A stretch of DNA of 64,000 bases, taken from assembly GCA_028023455.1 (NCBI GenBank), contig JAQFVV010006336.1:886224-950223 (forward strand), read 5' to 3'. This stretch comes from Epiperipatus broadwayi (lineage: Eukaryota > Onychophora > Udeonychophora > Euonychophora > Peripatidae). Under the pieces are notes generated by a model. That model was not told where the DNA came from, ran no database searches, and worked only from the letters and a program-made list of their open reading frames with translations. Below, piece by piece: positions 49,144-62,968 of the stretch (position 1 is its first letter; each line of letters opens with the position of its first letter). A program made the translations under genes and the position numbers.

Positions 49144-49677
49144 TGTGTGGTCAGCAAATAACGTTATACAATTCTTACGCTGCTCTTTTCCAACAAAGCT
49201 CTCCAATGAATTGGTCTGCCACGAAACTCTCCAAACGAATTGGTCTGCAATGAAGTTCTCCAATGAATTGGTCTGCAATGAAGCTCAGCCACGGATACTC
49301 TCCAACGAATGGTCTGCACCGGCTGCTCTCCAATGAATGGTCTGCAAGCAGATGCTCTCCAAACGCATGGTCTGCAACTTGCTACTGCATGACTGCTCTC
49401 TACTACTCTCTATATTACACTGCCTAGTTATTACCCAGTGTTCCTATTGCTCTCTGACAACTGCAACAATCAATCAATGCACTGACCAATAGAGTAACAT
49501 CTCTTATCTAGAAATATTTGTAATCAGCAAATATTTCTAGGAATTGTCGATCGCCATCATGTCAATGCACTAATTAAATTCCTCAGCTATCAGAGCGCAA
49601 TCTATAAACAGCCTTACGAATAAATTCTAGTTTTTCTGGAGTGCACAAAAATGTCTACCATTTTTACAAACACTACA
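49144..49677 (-). repeat. 5' LTR of the miniature element
   Basis: It is 534 bp and contains the same internal tandem units and the same perfect hairpin (about 49508-49540) as the 3' LTR. On the minus strand it begins at 49677 with TGTAGTG. Differences from the other LTR are mainly C/T and A/G, many at CpG-type positions where one copy has CG and the other TG or CA, consistent with deamination of methylated CpG after insertion. Confidence 0.85.
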
Positions 49678-50451
49678 TATATATAACTCAAACTAATCTG
49701 TCTTTCAGCTTAGCAAACTCAAGAAAAACTCTAACTTGGCTCCTTTCCTTCACAACTCCTTACTGTCTTGTCCCAGAATCCTTTTCTTATCTTCTTTGAT
49801 TGTTTCATTGGAATGTCATTAAATACATTTTACACCTTTATTTTACTTTCATAAAATACATAAATTTTCTTCTTGTTTTTTATTTACTTCCATAATGTTT
49901 CCATTTCTCTTTAATAAAATAATTTTCTTATTTACACACTCTTTCTTTCCTTCACATAGCCATACATATATTTTATGCATTCACATGTGTAGTTTGAAGA
50001 GACGATTATCTTTTTTATAAATCTATTTATTTTATTTATAACTACGATCGAATTTTATGATTGCTAATTCTACAATCATTAACCCCCTTTTTATTTACTT
50101 TTCTCTTTAAGACTTGATCATCAACTTCGATGATCCTATTTTAATATTCCCTTAACTTTATTATTCTTAAATTTTTTTAAAAAGTTGACTTTGGAAGGTG
50201 AAAGATAAGAATCTTGTTCACTTACTTTCCTTTACTTTTTTTAATTACTATAATTGATTCTGCTTTTAATTGCATTCCTCAACTACACCATTTTGATTTT
50301 TTAATTGACACTATCTTAAAATAAAATTATTTTCTTTCCTACGTTTATTATTCAATTTCTATGTATTAATTTACATATAAAATTCACATTTAATATTATG
50401 CGATATATCTATGAAATGTGCACATGTGTGATCACAGTATGTGTGATCATC

Positions 50452-50496
<45 letters not shown>

Positions 50497-52567
50497 CAAT
50501 AAATCCTGGTTTAACAACACCCTGCAAATTACAACACCATTTGTAACAGAATAAAAATGAGGGTATGCCCTTCTTTTAATGCCTCACAGATCTGGGAGCT
50601 ATTTATAACTGAATAACTATAATGATCATGGGAAATAAAAAATTTAATATAATCTGAACAAAAATATATCACAATCATCGGTCACCATTTGCATCTGAAC
50701 AAAAATGTACTCTGAAGTGGGATTTTATTTAAAATAGAATTAAATTATGGATCATACTGTATCTTGAGTCACAGCCTAATTATTGAACATCATTGGTAAC
50801 AGAATGAAAATATAAACCAAATAATAATAATTCTAATTTAATAATGTCTGTAAATTGTAGGGTCATTTGTAACAAAATGAAATTAATAAACTAAGCTAAA
50901 ATGAATATCAATGAATGAATAATAATCCAACACTTACATTAATAAAACAATGATAATAATCTTTTTGTAACCTCATAGATTCCAATAGCATTTAGAATGG
51001 GTAGAAACAAATAAAGACATTACTTCAAGTTATCTTAAAATATAAGCATTATTTACAATAGATTAAAAATAAAGCAATAAAACCAAATGTCTATTATATA
51101 AATCCCTTATAATAGAATAAAAATAATCACAAGAATTACACAGATATGCTTTAATATTCCTCATGAATAAAGACACTGTTTATAATAACATAAACTTGTA
51201 CCAAAAGTCAAATATTATTTATATTTATATTTAAATAAAATAATTTATGGCTATATGGAATAATAATTTTAATATAAACCACTAAATATCACATGATCAG
51301 TACTGTATGGAGAGTTTTGTCTGTTTTAATTTTAATATACCCTACATATTTACAATATCAATGATATCTAACTAAATATATAACAATGCAATAATTGATT
51401 TCTAATTACAACTAAATAAAATCAGATGTCACACTAATTCAGCTATACTATTCCACTAATAACAATATACTCTTATTAATTAAATCAATTATAATAAGAT
51501 TAAATACTTAATAATAATACAAAATCAATTAACCTAACATATCTTTCTACATTTACCATCTTAAATTATTATAAAATAAAACTATCCTTAAGTGACTTTA
51601 AGATTTTTAATATGTAATCATAACAATATATAAAATAAATAATATATTTCTATTTGATGCTTTCTCAAACACAATAAATAAATCATATCCAATACTCTTC
51701 AGTTTAATAAAGATAGGTTGTTAAAAATTTACACTATAATGGTCAAAGCAGATTAAAGATTGTTAGTATTTATATAGTCAAATATTAATATTATAATTTA
51801 ATATGTAAATTGAATTTACAATCCATATTGACAAATTTTAAATATAATTAAAACAGATCACTCTAAAATGTAATAGAACAAAATATATAATCAATACCAG
51901 CTCTATAATTGAATAAGATAACAATCTTTATGACTATATACTGACTTAATATAATGTTCACTTTAATCAATAATGATTTAAAATAAAATATACAAACATT
52001 TAATTGCATTTACATTTATCTTCAAAAATTATCATATTTGTATGTTTATCAATCATCAATGAATTCATATATAGTTTGTATCTTAATATAACTATTACTT
52101 GCTACTAACAAAATAATTACAATAAGCTTCTATTTACTTCTTAAATATTTAAGAATGTCAAATCAGTTAATTTATTGCTGTACAAAATCTATCCCATATC
52201 AGTTAATAAATATTAATTCAGTATGAAGAAAAATGACATGCAATTATAATTACCAATCTATGCTGTGATTTTGTTTTCTGAATTATTTTGTAACTTCTTC
52301 AAATAAGTTATGTGGTATAATCAATTAGTGAATATCATCTTATTCAAATACAATTAATGAATAAATTTGCATTTGTAAAATTAAATGACAACCAAGCAAA
52401 GTTTCCTTATTTTAAATTAATTCAAAATTTGTTAACAATGGATATAAATTAAAATCAAAAAAATATATATGGCAAATAAACATTTAAAATATATGCATAT
52501 GATCTGATTATGTTTATGCAATAAGTTTTTAATTGACATTAACTTTATATTTAAATAGATGATTGCA
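49678..52567. other. AT-rich spacer with one (AT)n run
   Basis: No gene was seen. A (TA)n run lies at 50454-50495. Near 51303 the phrase 'tgtatggagagttttgtctg' is a member of the short motif family also seen near 9440, 16490 and 17045. Confidence 0.5.
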
Positions 52568-53391
<824 letters not shown>

Positions 53392-53439
53392 TATAAATTT
53401 ATAAATAAATACCTAACTTTATTGACAAATAAAAATTGT

Positions 53440-53785
53440 ATAATTTACAAATGGACATATAGGTGCGGTAATGGTTATATAGGTGAATTGAGATGCACAT
53501 TGAAAAAAAGAACAAAAGAGCACTTATTATTAAAAAGGGTTCAAAATACATAACAAAATTATAAAAATAATGATAGTTTATCAGCTTTTGTCTTTGATGA
53601 CCATAATAAATTATGTATATATGGTTTTGATTTTAATTATAGTAACATAAAAATTTTGGAAACTGAAAAAAATAATAATAAAAGAAAAATTAAGAAAGCT
53701 AAGTTAATATATAAACACAAGCAAGATTTAATTAATAGGCAAGAAGCAAACATTAAGATCATGAAATTATGGGAAAGCTGACATT
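53440..53785 (+). pseudogene. Penelope-like element fragment: GIY-YIG endonuclease
   Basis: The forward translation at about 53452-53550 reads 'TYRCGNGYIGELRCTLKKRT' followed by 'KEHLLLKRVQNT', the CGxxYIGExxRxLKxRxKEH core of Penelope-type GIY-YIG enzymes, then a stop. About 53575-53785 continues with 'FDDHNK', 'SNIKILETEKNNNKRKIKKA', 'IYKHKQDLINRQEA' and a stop, matching the conserved IL-E-E..... RKxKEA C-terminal helix. It differs from the Penelope-like element at 27.8-29.4 kb, so two subfamilies are present. RT sequence is missing upstream, where the microsatellite begins about 50 bp away; the fragment is 5'-truncated at or by the repeat. Confidence 0.8.
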
Positions 53786-53948
53786 TTAAATGTATTAGTT
53801 GACAAAAACTACTAGCATAGTTGAAAGTGCTTCTAAGTGACAGTTATAGATATATTTTTATAAACTTTTAAGTACTGTGTTTTCTAATAATTATTTATTA
53901 ATTACGTATATTATTTTGAAAAAATACAGACATTGATTTGTAATATTA

Positions 53949-53984
<36 letters not shown>

Positions 53985-56900
53985 AACCTAGTGTTATTGA
54001 CACTTGGTTTACTTGGCATTATTTCTGCAGGAAAACAATGCTATTCTTTAAAGAAATAAAAAGATAAAATAACAATAGTAATAATTGATTAATAAAGTAT
54101 ACTATTCACTCACTTTGGCATGTTTTGGGTGAATAACTAATAGATTTAATAACTCAATGTCATTTTTAAAGAGAGAACATGAATAATTTAATTGAGATAT
54201 TAATAATTAGAGCAAATTAATATGGTATAAAAGCTAAACAGTAATTGATTTTGGATGGGTAGAGGGGAGAGTGGATGAGGGTCTTATCATAAAGCACAAT
54301 AACTTCTGGTAATTTCTTTTTGTAAAAAAGAAATTAAAAAAAAAAGAGGAAAAAAAAAGAAAGAAAAAAATATATAATGTTTAAAGAATTATACATCACT
54401 GATTGTTAATTTAATGTATTTATTATTTTTTTTTATATTGTCAAATTACTTTGTAATCCATGTAAAATAATACTAAAACTATATGATTGCAATAGGTTTT
54501 TCCTTTTTTTTGTTTATGTTATAATCAAATGATTATTTTTCTGGAAGAGGTCGCTAAAGTAAAATAAAAAAAACAACAACAACAAAACGAAACAACCAAT
54601 TTCATAATCAAGATCATTTTTTTTTTGGGAAAAATATAGTCTGCTTTTAGTTTTCAAGGAAGGAACAGTGCTGAAATTTGGTAACTCAATTTTTTTTCAT
54701 TTTATTTTGCAGAAATAAATGTAATCAAAGTAAAATTTTAATAATATAATGTGTGGCTAAAATTTTTTGATAAGATATCCTGATTTTCTTTGCCATCTAC
54801 CTATTTAATGACCTTTTATACTTAAAAATTTATTGTCTCATGCTAAAGTTAAAAAATGACAGAATTAACTAAAAGAGTCACGAAAAATTCTATTATATCT
54901 AAATTAAGGAAGAATAGAAGCGATTTCCAAGAAAAGATTAATTATTTATTAACTTTATGTCATTTATTGATATTTTCTTGGTATAGAAAGAAAAAAAAAT
55001 AATTGAAAGAAATATTTTGAAACCAAGGAAAATCAACTAGAAACATTTTCACACTCTTTCTCAATATTGTCTGCCTTTACAAGTAATGTAGTTACATACG
55101 TTAAAATATGTTTTATTCACCAAGAATTGTCTGGAAATAATAATAATGATAAATAAGATTAAATTATGCACCTGTATATTTAAAAAAAATATATATATAT
55201 AAAAAAAAAATATAAACTTTCTCAGAGTAAATATAGGAAAAGTTATATAGGGGCATTCTTACGGAGAAGTTACCTTTAAAAAAAAAAAAAAAATTATAAT
55301 TCCTAAAGTATGAACAAAACCAAATATCTTAGTGACTTAATGATAAAAATAAATGATATATTATATTATACATCAGTTGGAATTATTAAAACTTCATGTA
55401 CACATAAATTGACTGCAGTTATTATCATAATAATCTCTCGGAAAATTGCGCATTTTCGTCCATAAGTAAGCTAGCTAATAAGTATACGTATCGTCAATAA
55501 AAAAAAATATTGTGTATGTTTATCGTCTATCGTCAACTGTTCGTTATGTTAGAATATGTATATTTTATTTTCGTGGATCCCAAAATTGTAGTAGTTTAAT
55601 TCAAGTAAGAATTAATCTTCAATTCTGCTATATGTTTCTTTACCTAATTTATTAAACGCACAAAATAAGAGAAAACTTTGATTTAAAGGAAATAATACCA
55701 TGCATTTATTGTTTTTAAACTTGCTTCATGAAATACGACTGGATAAAGCTCTTCACCTGGACCAATTGCTCAACAGAAAAACATTTTCTAATGAGAGAGT
55801 ATGCACTTGTTAATTAATGATTGTTTAAAACTAAGTTATAATTGATATGTATTTTTTTTTTATATCACATAGATTAAAGTCTGTATGGTCAAGTGATATT
55901 TAATAGCCTTGTAATAACAAAGGTATGTTTTAATATAATTATTATAGGTTAAGTTGATATTTAACACGAAAAAAAAAAAATCTATAAAATATGTTTTTAT
56001 TAGTACATACAATTGTAGGTAGAAATTTGTATGTTAGATACGTAAAAAAAAAAAAAAAAAATTTAGATATTTAAGTGGTAAAATAAATATTGAAAATTAT
56101 CAGAAGTAACAAAAAAAAAAATGCTATAACAAAATATTTCTTGTTAAAGTTGAAACGAATTTATACTGTATTAATTAAGGAATTTATTCCAAATTATTCT
56201 TAAATAACACATCCACTTTATTTAGTTTAAGATAGTATGCTACCAGCTATTTTTGAATGTTCCTTTATTAAAATTAAAATTATTATACTTTTATTCTATG
56301 ATGTCCATTGATTTCAGATGTTGATCAAAGTATACCCGGTAACATAAGTTTATTATGATCAGTGTATTTACTTATCCTGCCCAGATATAGCATTGGTATA
56401 TGCTTAATATTTGCATAGGTAATAATTATAATGTATTTATTTTGTGGGATGAAAAATGATCTCCCCAAAAGCTTTGTTTTCCATGAGAGGAAGATTTTAA
56501 ATATAATGTTCGGGTATGTTTATAGCCCAAGTGATCGATTCTCATAGATAGGACGATCAAGAATTTATCTAGCATTTAGTATGCTTCATTCGTTTAAATC
56601 CCAGGAGAGGATTGTATTTGGTGTGTGTTTGTTGTATGCCCAAGTAAGAGGCAAGAAACCACCAAAATATTTTAATGTAGTAGATTACTCTACAGACCTT
56701 CATGGTTATTCCATATTCCTCATGTGAAAATAAAGATAGCTCCACCATGGAAGGTGTTGATTATTGTGCTTAATTTTGAAAGTTTGGGCAAGATAAAGGT
56801 TATATTGGAGGTGTTAGTTCCTCAAGATCCACTTTAGTATAAATAGTGCGTTAGTAACTAGGGTCGATATCTGTATTGTGCTGCTAAATATTGCTAGTAT

Positions 56901-58447
56901 TTGACAAGTAAATCAATGGAGAAAGTAATTAAAATTGCGTAATTTAAAACGCTTATTTACTGAAGGAATATTCAAATGCAATATTTAATTCTGGTTAGTA
57001 ATTAAATAATACTCATATTTAAAATTATACGTATGAATAAAATTTGTATCATAATTTAAGTTAGCATTAAGTTAAATGTAAGATGGTAAGTGTAACTTCT
57101 GATAACTGGCCTATAATTAGAATAGGTTATCCCATTAAAGACCATAGATAAAGTAAATGTATTAGAAATAAATTTAATATTTTGCGTATTGCATATGATT
57201 GGATTAATCATTTTTAAAAAAAAAAAAAATTAAAAAAAAGAAAATAGTTAGTCAATAATTTTGAATAAAAGCTTCTACAAGGATACCAAAATTTAATAAA
57301 CAATGTATTGGTAATGAAATGTACTTTTAGTTAATCAATCCATACGATTGCATACAGGAGAAGTAGTAACCTCTAGTCCATAACCAAAAGAGTATACAGA
57401 TTAATGTCAGTTATATTTTATATTTTTGTATTACTATGGGATTATTGAATAAATGTTCATATATTTTTTTTTGTGATAGTAATAAATTATAGTCTTGTTA
57501 AAATTTGTTGTAGATTCATTTTTTTTTGTTTTTGTATGCTAAATATAAGTGTTTGCACAATATTTGCAAAACCTTTTCTTGAGTCCGAAATCATTACAAA
57601 TTCTTAAAAACTTAATATACCAGATAAATAAAGTTAAGCAGATTGGAATATGTCATTATATTTTAGTTTAATGATAATTATTTATGGAGTTGAAAACTTA
57701 AGACTAAACATTCACCTTTGTATAAAAAAAAAAAAAAAAAAATGAATTTATTCCCAAACCATTAACTTTGGTTGCACATTATTCCATTCCCATTTAGTTA
57801 AATTGTCTAAGTAATAAATCTTAGTTATATTATTGTGTTGTCATGGATGATGGAAGGACACAAAAAGCACCCTTGTCTTTTTATTATTCTGACTGAGATT
57901 CTAAAAAAAAAAAAGGGCTGTGTTATTCAAAATTATACGTCATTATTGAATAGAATTATCATCTCTTTAAATAATATAGCAGTTGATATGAGAGATGAAG
58001 ACACATTGAATTTAAGGAAAAATAAATGTTTCCTATAGCCGACCAGAATGCCAGTCATATGCGACAACACAATACTGCCGAGCATTTCCTTACATGAAAC
58101 AAAGAACCCTGAGATTAATATTATTATAATTATTCTTTAAATTAATAAGTGATCAATTATTGTTATTATTACAATCGTGGCATAGCTTAAGAGAATTGAA
58201 TGTACAATTGTATTATATGAAAAGTATTTTAGATCATATTGGAAAATTAATGGATATGTTGCTTTTATTTCGGTTGCCTTAACAACAACCAGAAAATTAG
58301 TGTCACAAGTGCAAATAAACGAATTAATTATAAAAATATTAGAAATAATAATAAATTTCTAATATGTAATTAATTATATACTGGGTTAGAAATAAAATAA
58401 ACTTTCTAATATAATTAATTTAAAATATTGGGTTAGAATATATATAT
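53786..58447. other. AT-rich spacer, no gene recognised
   Basis: Many homopolymer A or T runs of 10-18 bases (for example 55278-55293, 56044-56060 and 57724-57742). A (TA)n run lies at about 53949-53981, followed by 'ttgtaacct'. The stretch 56440-56900 is more complex ('cccaggagaggattg', 'ggtgttagttcctcaagatcc') and could be unique DNA or an old repeat; no coding motif or terminal repeat was seen. Around 58340-58440 is a short tandem duplication of about 65 bp ending 'tgggttagaa'. Confidence 0.45.
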
Positions 58448-59039
58448 CACAAAACAAACTCTTAACAAGCTTTGTAGAATACCCCCAACCTCAGGCCAGT
58501 TTCTGCTACTGGTGTCCTCAGTGAGGTGCTAGGATACTCAAGTATTAGATTAAAAATACTAGGACAAACCCAGCACTTTATCTAATGTAGTACTATTAAG
58601 TAGAAACTTTGAAATTTTCAGATATCCATATGTCTCCCAAACCAGCTATCTAACTTAAATAGCCATATGGGATTGAACTAAGTTCAGATATATAATATAT
58701 TAATAGCTTAGTAATATAAAATCACCAAAGCCATCATAGCAAAAAATAAAATTGCAAAAAAATCGAGTCAGATGTCACATGACTTAATTTAATAAACTTG
58801 TGTTTACAAATGTTATATATACAGCTCACAAAACAAGCCCTAAACAAGCTTTGTAGAATACCCTCAACCTCAGACTGATTTCTGATACTGGTACCCTTTG
58901 TGAGGTGCTAGGATATTCAATCATTAGATTAAAAATACTAGGATAATCCCAGAACTTTATCTAATGTATAACTATTAAATAGAAACTCTGACATTTTCAA
59001 ACATCCATATGTCTTCCAATCCAGCTATCCAACTTAAAT
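58448..59039. repeat. Two direct 213-bp repeats, period about 379 bp
   Basis: 58448-58660 and 58827-59039 have the same length and about 85 percent identity by eye. They share 'aacaagctttgtagaatacc', 'gtgaggtgctaggata', 'ttagattaaaaatactagga' and 'actttatctaatgta'. The 166-bp spacer is AT-rich. There is no ORF. They could be terminal repeats of a small element or a tandem duplication with a decayed second half. Family unknown. Confidence 0.85.
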
Positions 59040-59696
59040 TCTAGATGATGAAAATAGTTTAAATTGCTAGTCGTGGACTACTATTATTACTATTATTATT
59101 TTCTAACAACTTCTGAGTCATATTATTTCAATATAGTAAAACAAATTACTGGGATTATGTCTATAATTTTAAATCTTGCTGTAATATAGTATGATTGCCA
59201 TCTTGAGTAGCATTTATAATTAAAATTTAGAACTCAAACTTCAATGTTTTATTTTATTATATATTATTGTGTCCAATACTATATATAATAAATGGACATT
59301 ATAATTAGCACATTGGTTTGTCATGCTCCCAACAGGACATCAAAACCTGGAATCTGGATAAAATTTGCAATTTGTTTTCAGGAGGATTTTAAATAAATAT
59401 TACAAATAAAAAAATTGATAGTCATTTAATCATGGCTCATCTGTTTGAAGTTTCTATTAGAAGTGAAGTGTTATAGATTATCTATTTTGCAAATATTGTT
59501 GGTCAAATGAACATTTATCTGAATTAACTGAAAAAGAGAAGATTAATGTTTTTCATATTTTTTCTTAATATCGACATAACAATTTCAATTAAAGTTAAAT
59601 TTAAACTATTTTCATTATAATCTACCTTTTCAAAGTATTGGATGTGTATTTTGTCTTCAGAAATTACATGATAGTAAGAGAAAAAGTTCACCCAAG
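59040..59696. other. AT-rich spacer
   Basis: No gene was seen. It ends at the left target duplication of the RTE insertion (59697-59709). Confidence 0.5.
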
Positions 59697-59709
59697 AATT
59701 ATGCTATAT

Positions 59710-60443
59710 CACCATCATCATCATCAACCATTATCAATCCACTGCAGGATAAAGGTCTCTCCAAGTTCAATCCATCTTCTCTGATCTTTAGCTTCACTTC
59801 TCCACATCATCTCTGCACACTTTCTTACTTCATCCATCCATCTCACATGTGATGTCTTTCTGAGTCTTTTACAATCTCTTGGAATCCAGTTTAAGATTTC
59901 AATTGTCCATCTATTATGATCTCTTCTAGCAATATGTTCAGCTCAACTCCATTTCAATCTTTTAATTTTTTTCAATGAAGTCAGTAACACCTGTTTGTTC
60001 TCTTACCCATACATTGAATTTTTGATCTCTTCTTGTTATTCCCAACATTAATCTCTCCATACTTCTTTGAGTCATCTGAAGTTTCTGTATTGCTCTTCTA
60101 TTAAGTGTCCAAGTCTCAGATCTATAAGTAAGAACTGGTAAAACACTTTTGTTAAAAACCTTCCTTTTGAAACACATAGGCATATTTCCTTTCAGTATCA
60201 AGTTATTTCTACCAAAAGCACTCCAACCAAGTTTAATTCTGTGATTAATTTCCTTTATTATGTTTCCACTGTATTAATAATCTGACCAAGGTATTTGTAC
60301 CTGTTAACATCTAATTTATCATAATCAATCTTTATTTCCATATTTTGAGCAAATCAATTAAACATTACTTTAGTCTTTTTAACATTTATCTTTAGTCCAA
60401 CTTTCCTACTTTTATCTAATAACTGCAGCAAAATTTCCTGCAG
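59710..60443 (-). pseudogene. RTE 3' part: RT thumb and C-terminal domain
   Basis: On the minus strand the order is 'LLQLLDKSRKVGLKINVKKT' from about 60430, 'YDKLDVNRYKYLGQIINT' near 60310, then the open segment 60201-59962 with 'LKGNMPMCFKRKVFNK', 'VLTYRSETWTLNRRAIQKLQ' and 'WVREQTGVTDFIEKN'. After a small frameshift come 'WSWAEHIARRDHNRW' and 'IELGETFILQWIDNG' near 59735, then the tail. This is the region after the RT catalytic core. It is one of the best preserved C-terminal regions in the window, with few stops. Confidence 0.9.
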
Positions 60444-60449
60444 AAAGGA

Positions 60450-62968
60450 GTTTGCTATTAACTAAAAGAATGCCATTTGATTTCTCTTGAAGGCCTTAAA
60501 GAAACTGAGCAGGGCAAATTCCTAATGTCCACTCCATATGTTCTAGTTATTGCAGCTGTTATTACTATGTGATTATTTATATAGTATACAAACATGGATG
60601 GGCTGCTCACCAACATGCATTAGCCAGCATGGTAACTTTATTGGATTTTTACCTCTGACTTTAATGTCAAGAAACACCATGGACTTTCTTCTCAGTTACC
60701 TGATAAGGCAGAATGCATGTTTGCATAAATGATAAATATTTTTCCAATACATAAAAACCATTATGAAAGACAAAAATAAATCATGGCCTTTATTTTCAAG
60801 AGTCTGTAAAATCACCACACATGGCAGAAGTTGGTGGCCAAAGGTGGAGGGTGCTAACAATCCCCTGATTGCTGGCCCAGGCTGCCATTTGTTGATGACT
60901 TTTTATCTAGGTACTTACAACTGCAGATCACTTTCAAGTGAAAGAAGATTGCAAGAATTAGAAGAACTGTCTTATATTAAACGGGACAATATTGGACTAA
61001 GTTAAAAGAAAAGGTAAAGAGACATTTAGTTTAAAAAGTGGACATGTACTCCATTATAAAGGCACAAATATTGAAAATACAAGTGGAGTGGAATTCATTA
61101 TAAATAAAAAATGGAAGAACAACATTGTGGAGATTCATGGTGTATCAGGCAGAGTGGCAAGATTAGTTATACAACTTAATAGCAGATACCAAATGCAGAT
61201 AATTCAGGTTCATGCTCCAACAAGTTTTCATAGTGATGAAGTAGTAGAAAATTTTTATATGGATGTACAAATGCTTTTGATCAGAGTAAACAGCATTTTA
61301 AAATTGTTATGGGAGACTTTAATGCTACGATTAGTAAACAAATGAAAGATGAAAGTACTGTAGGTAATTTTGGTTATGGTAATAGAAATGAGAGAGAACA
61401 TAGACTTATGGAGTTTGCAGAAAAAAAAACCTTATATTATGAATTATTTTTTTGAGAAAAATCTTAAAAGGAAATAAACATGGAAGCATCCAAATGAAGA
61501 TACAGCAGAACTGGATTATATTTTGACTAACAGAAAATACCCATTTCAAGATTGTAATGTTCTTAATAAATTTAACTCAGAAAGTGATCATCGATTAGAA
61601 AGATGTAAGATAGTGTTAATGCAAAACTAGAGAGTCAAAAATTATTAAGAAAAACAATATTTACAGTTGATATTCCCAATCTTTAGAAACATTCTAATGA
61701 ATTTAATTTAGAACTTACAAATCGGTTTCAAGTAATAGTTGATTTTGAACATGATTCACATTTGAATGAAATTAATATGAAAATAACTCATACACTTTTA
61801 AAAACTGCAACAAAGATAGCTGGTAAAAAAAAGCAGCAATTGACCAATAAAATTTCTACTGAGACTAGAGAATTTATGAAGAAAAGAAGGAATATGAAGA
61901 TATACAAAAAGGTTGCACTAAAAAGAATTGAATATCTCGAATTTTGTAAAATGGTGTGGAAAAGAGTTGAAAATGATATGAGAAAGTATAACTGTGAACT
62001 AGCAAGGAATGCTGTAGAAGAAAATAAAAGTCTCAAAAATATAAAGCAGCATTTTGGTATTGGTATAAAATTTATATCTGCTATAAAAAGAAATGATGGA
62101 ATTTTTACTAAAAAAGAGATGACATCAGGAAATGGGTAGAAGACTTTTTATCAAGAATTATATAGTAATAAAGAACAAGTACATCCTATATCTATTACAT
62201 CTTTGGAATTGCCCACAATTTTAAATGAAGAAGTGAGACATGCAATTAAATTTATGAAAAAAAAAGGAAAAGCTTTAGGTAATGATAGAATTATAATTGA
62301 TATATGAAAAGAAGCAGGTAAAAAAATAGAAAATTGTTTAACAAAGTTATATACCAAATGTCTAAATGATAAAGATGTACCAGATGATTGGAAGAATGTA
62401 GTAGTAATATTAATATTTAAAAAAGGTAATAAATAAGATATTAGATATTACAGACCTATCAGCCTTTGATCAGTTTTATACAAAAAATTTTACCAAGATA
62501 ATTACAACCCATCTACAGAGAATATTGAATTTCCACCAACCAAGAGAATAAGCTGGATTTAAAAGTGGTTTTCATACAGTAGATCATATCCAGGTATTGA
62601 GAGATGTTATAGAAAAGACAAATGAATATCATTTGCCATTATGTTTTTGATTTGTAGATTATGAAAAGGCATTTGATTTTATAAACATTTTTTCAGTGAT
62701 TAAAACATTGGATCATCAAAGTGTAGTTCCAGAATATTGTCAAATTTTAAAAAAATATTTATAAAAATGCAACAATTAGATTACATAATGATACTTGTAA
62801 AAGTCAACATTGAGAAGGATGTAAGATAAGGTGCCTCCATATCTCCAAAACTTTTACAGCAGTACTGCAAGAAGTATTTTGTGGATTAAAATGGGAAACT
62901 AAGGGGTGAAAGTAAATGGAGATTATTTAAGTCATTTAGATTTTGCAGATGATGTAGTTGTCTTTGCA
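60450..62968 (+). pseudogene. RTE 5' part: leader, endonuclease, RT core
   Basis: It starts 'gtttgctatta' like the copy at 22663. Endonuclease: 'YLGTYNCRSLSSERRLQELE' in the open segment 60763-61005, then a shift; 'EFIINKKWKNNIVEIHGVSG' and 'YQMQIIQVHAPTSFHSDE' in 61088-61345; 'MGDFNA' at about 61308; 'ELDYILTNRKYPF' near 61510; and 'NSESDH' near 61580, so the SDH-type last motif is better kept than in the other copy. Linker: the open segment 61762-62139. RT: 'LYTKCLNDKDVPDDWKN' near 62350, 'YRPISL' near 62450, 'DYEKAFDF' near 62660 and 'FADDVVVFA' near 62945, so the catalytic Asp pair is intact in this fragment, unlike the copy at 22657-25917. Frameshifts and stops elsewhere prevent a functional protein. 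Confidence 0.9.

Larger units (their letters stand above)
48270..49677 (-). mobile_element. Miniature LTR retrotransposon (TRIM-like)
   Basis: Two direct repeats of 534 bp each (48270-48803 and 49144-49677) enclose 340 bp with no retroviral-type protein. Read on the minus strand each repeat starts TGTAGTG and ends CACA, the TG...CA ends of LTRs. Directly before the minus-strand 3' LTR is a pure purine run 'ggagtggagggaggag' (48804-48819), an excellent polypurine tract for plus-strand priming. A 'tggcgcagtcg' motif, familiar from primer-binding sites of Gypsy elements, lies on the minus strand at about 49084-49096, about 50 nt from the LTR edge rather than next to it, so the binding site is tentative. 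Flanks are 'catat' and 'tatat', 4 of 5 matching. Such elements must borrow enzymes from a full element. Confidence 0.85.
59710..62968 (-). mobile_element. RTE insertion with inverted 5' part (twin-priming structure)
   Basis: A perfect 13-bp duplication 'aattatgctatat' (59697-59709 and 62969-62981) brackets two opposed pieces. 59710-60443 is the RTE 3' end on the minus strand, ending in a TTGATGATGATGATGGTG tail at the left edge. 60450-62968 is the 5' part on the plus strand. The 5' part stops at the sequence for DDVVVFA; the 3' part begins at 'ctgcaggaaa', which in the copy at 22657 follows about ten bases later. Together they make about 3.25 kb, the same as the other full-length copy. The duplication therefore defines one event, not two insertions. 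Six bases 'aaagga' (60444-60449) lie at the inner junction. Confidence 0.9.

Noticed and set aside
48232-49336. Two related open frames in the LTRs (about 76-85 codons) as a duplicated gene
   Set aside because: They are the same LTR minisatellite translated twice; the repetition explains the similarity.
57835-58038. A 67-codon gene (MLSWMMEGHKK...)
   Set aside because: No recognisable motif, spacer-like composition and no supporting context.
59710-62968. Two independent RTE insertions in head-to-head orientation
   Set aside because: One perfect 13-bp duplication surrounds both pieces, and the pieces use complementary, non-overlapping parts of the element.
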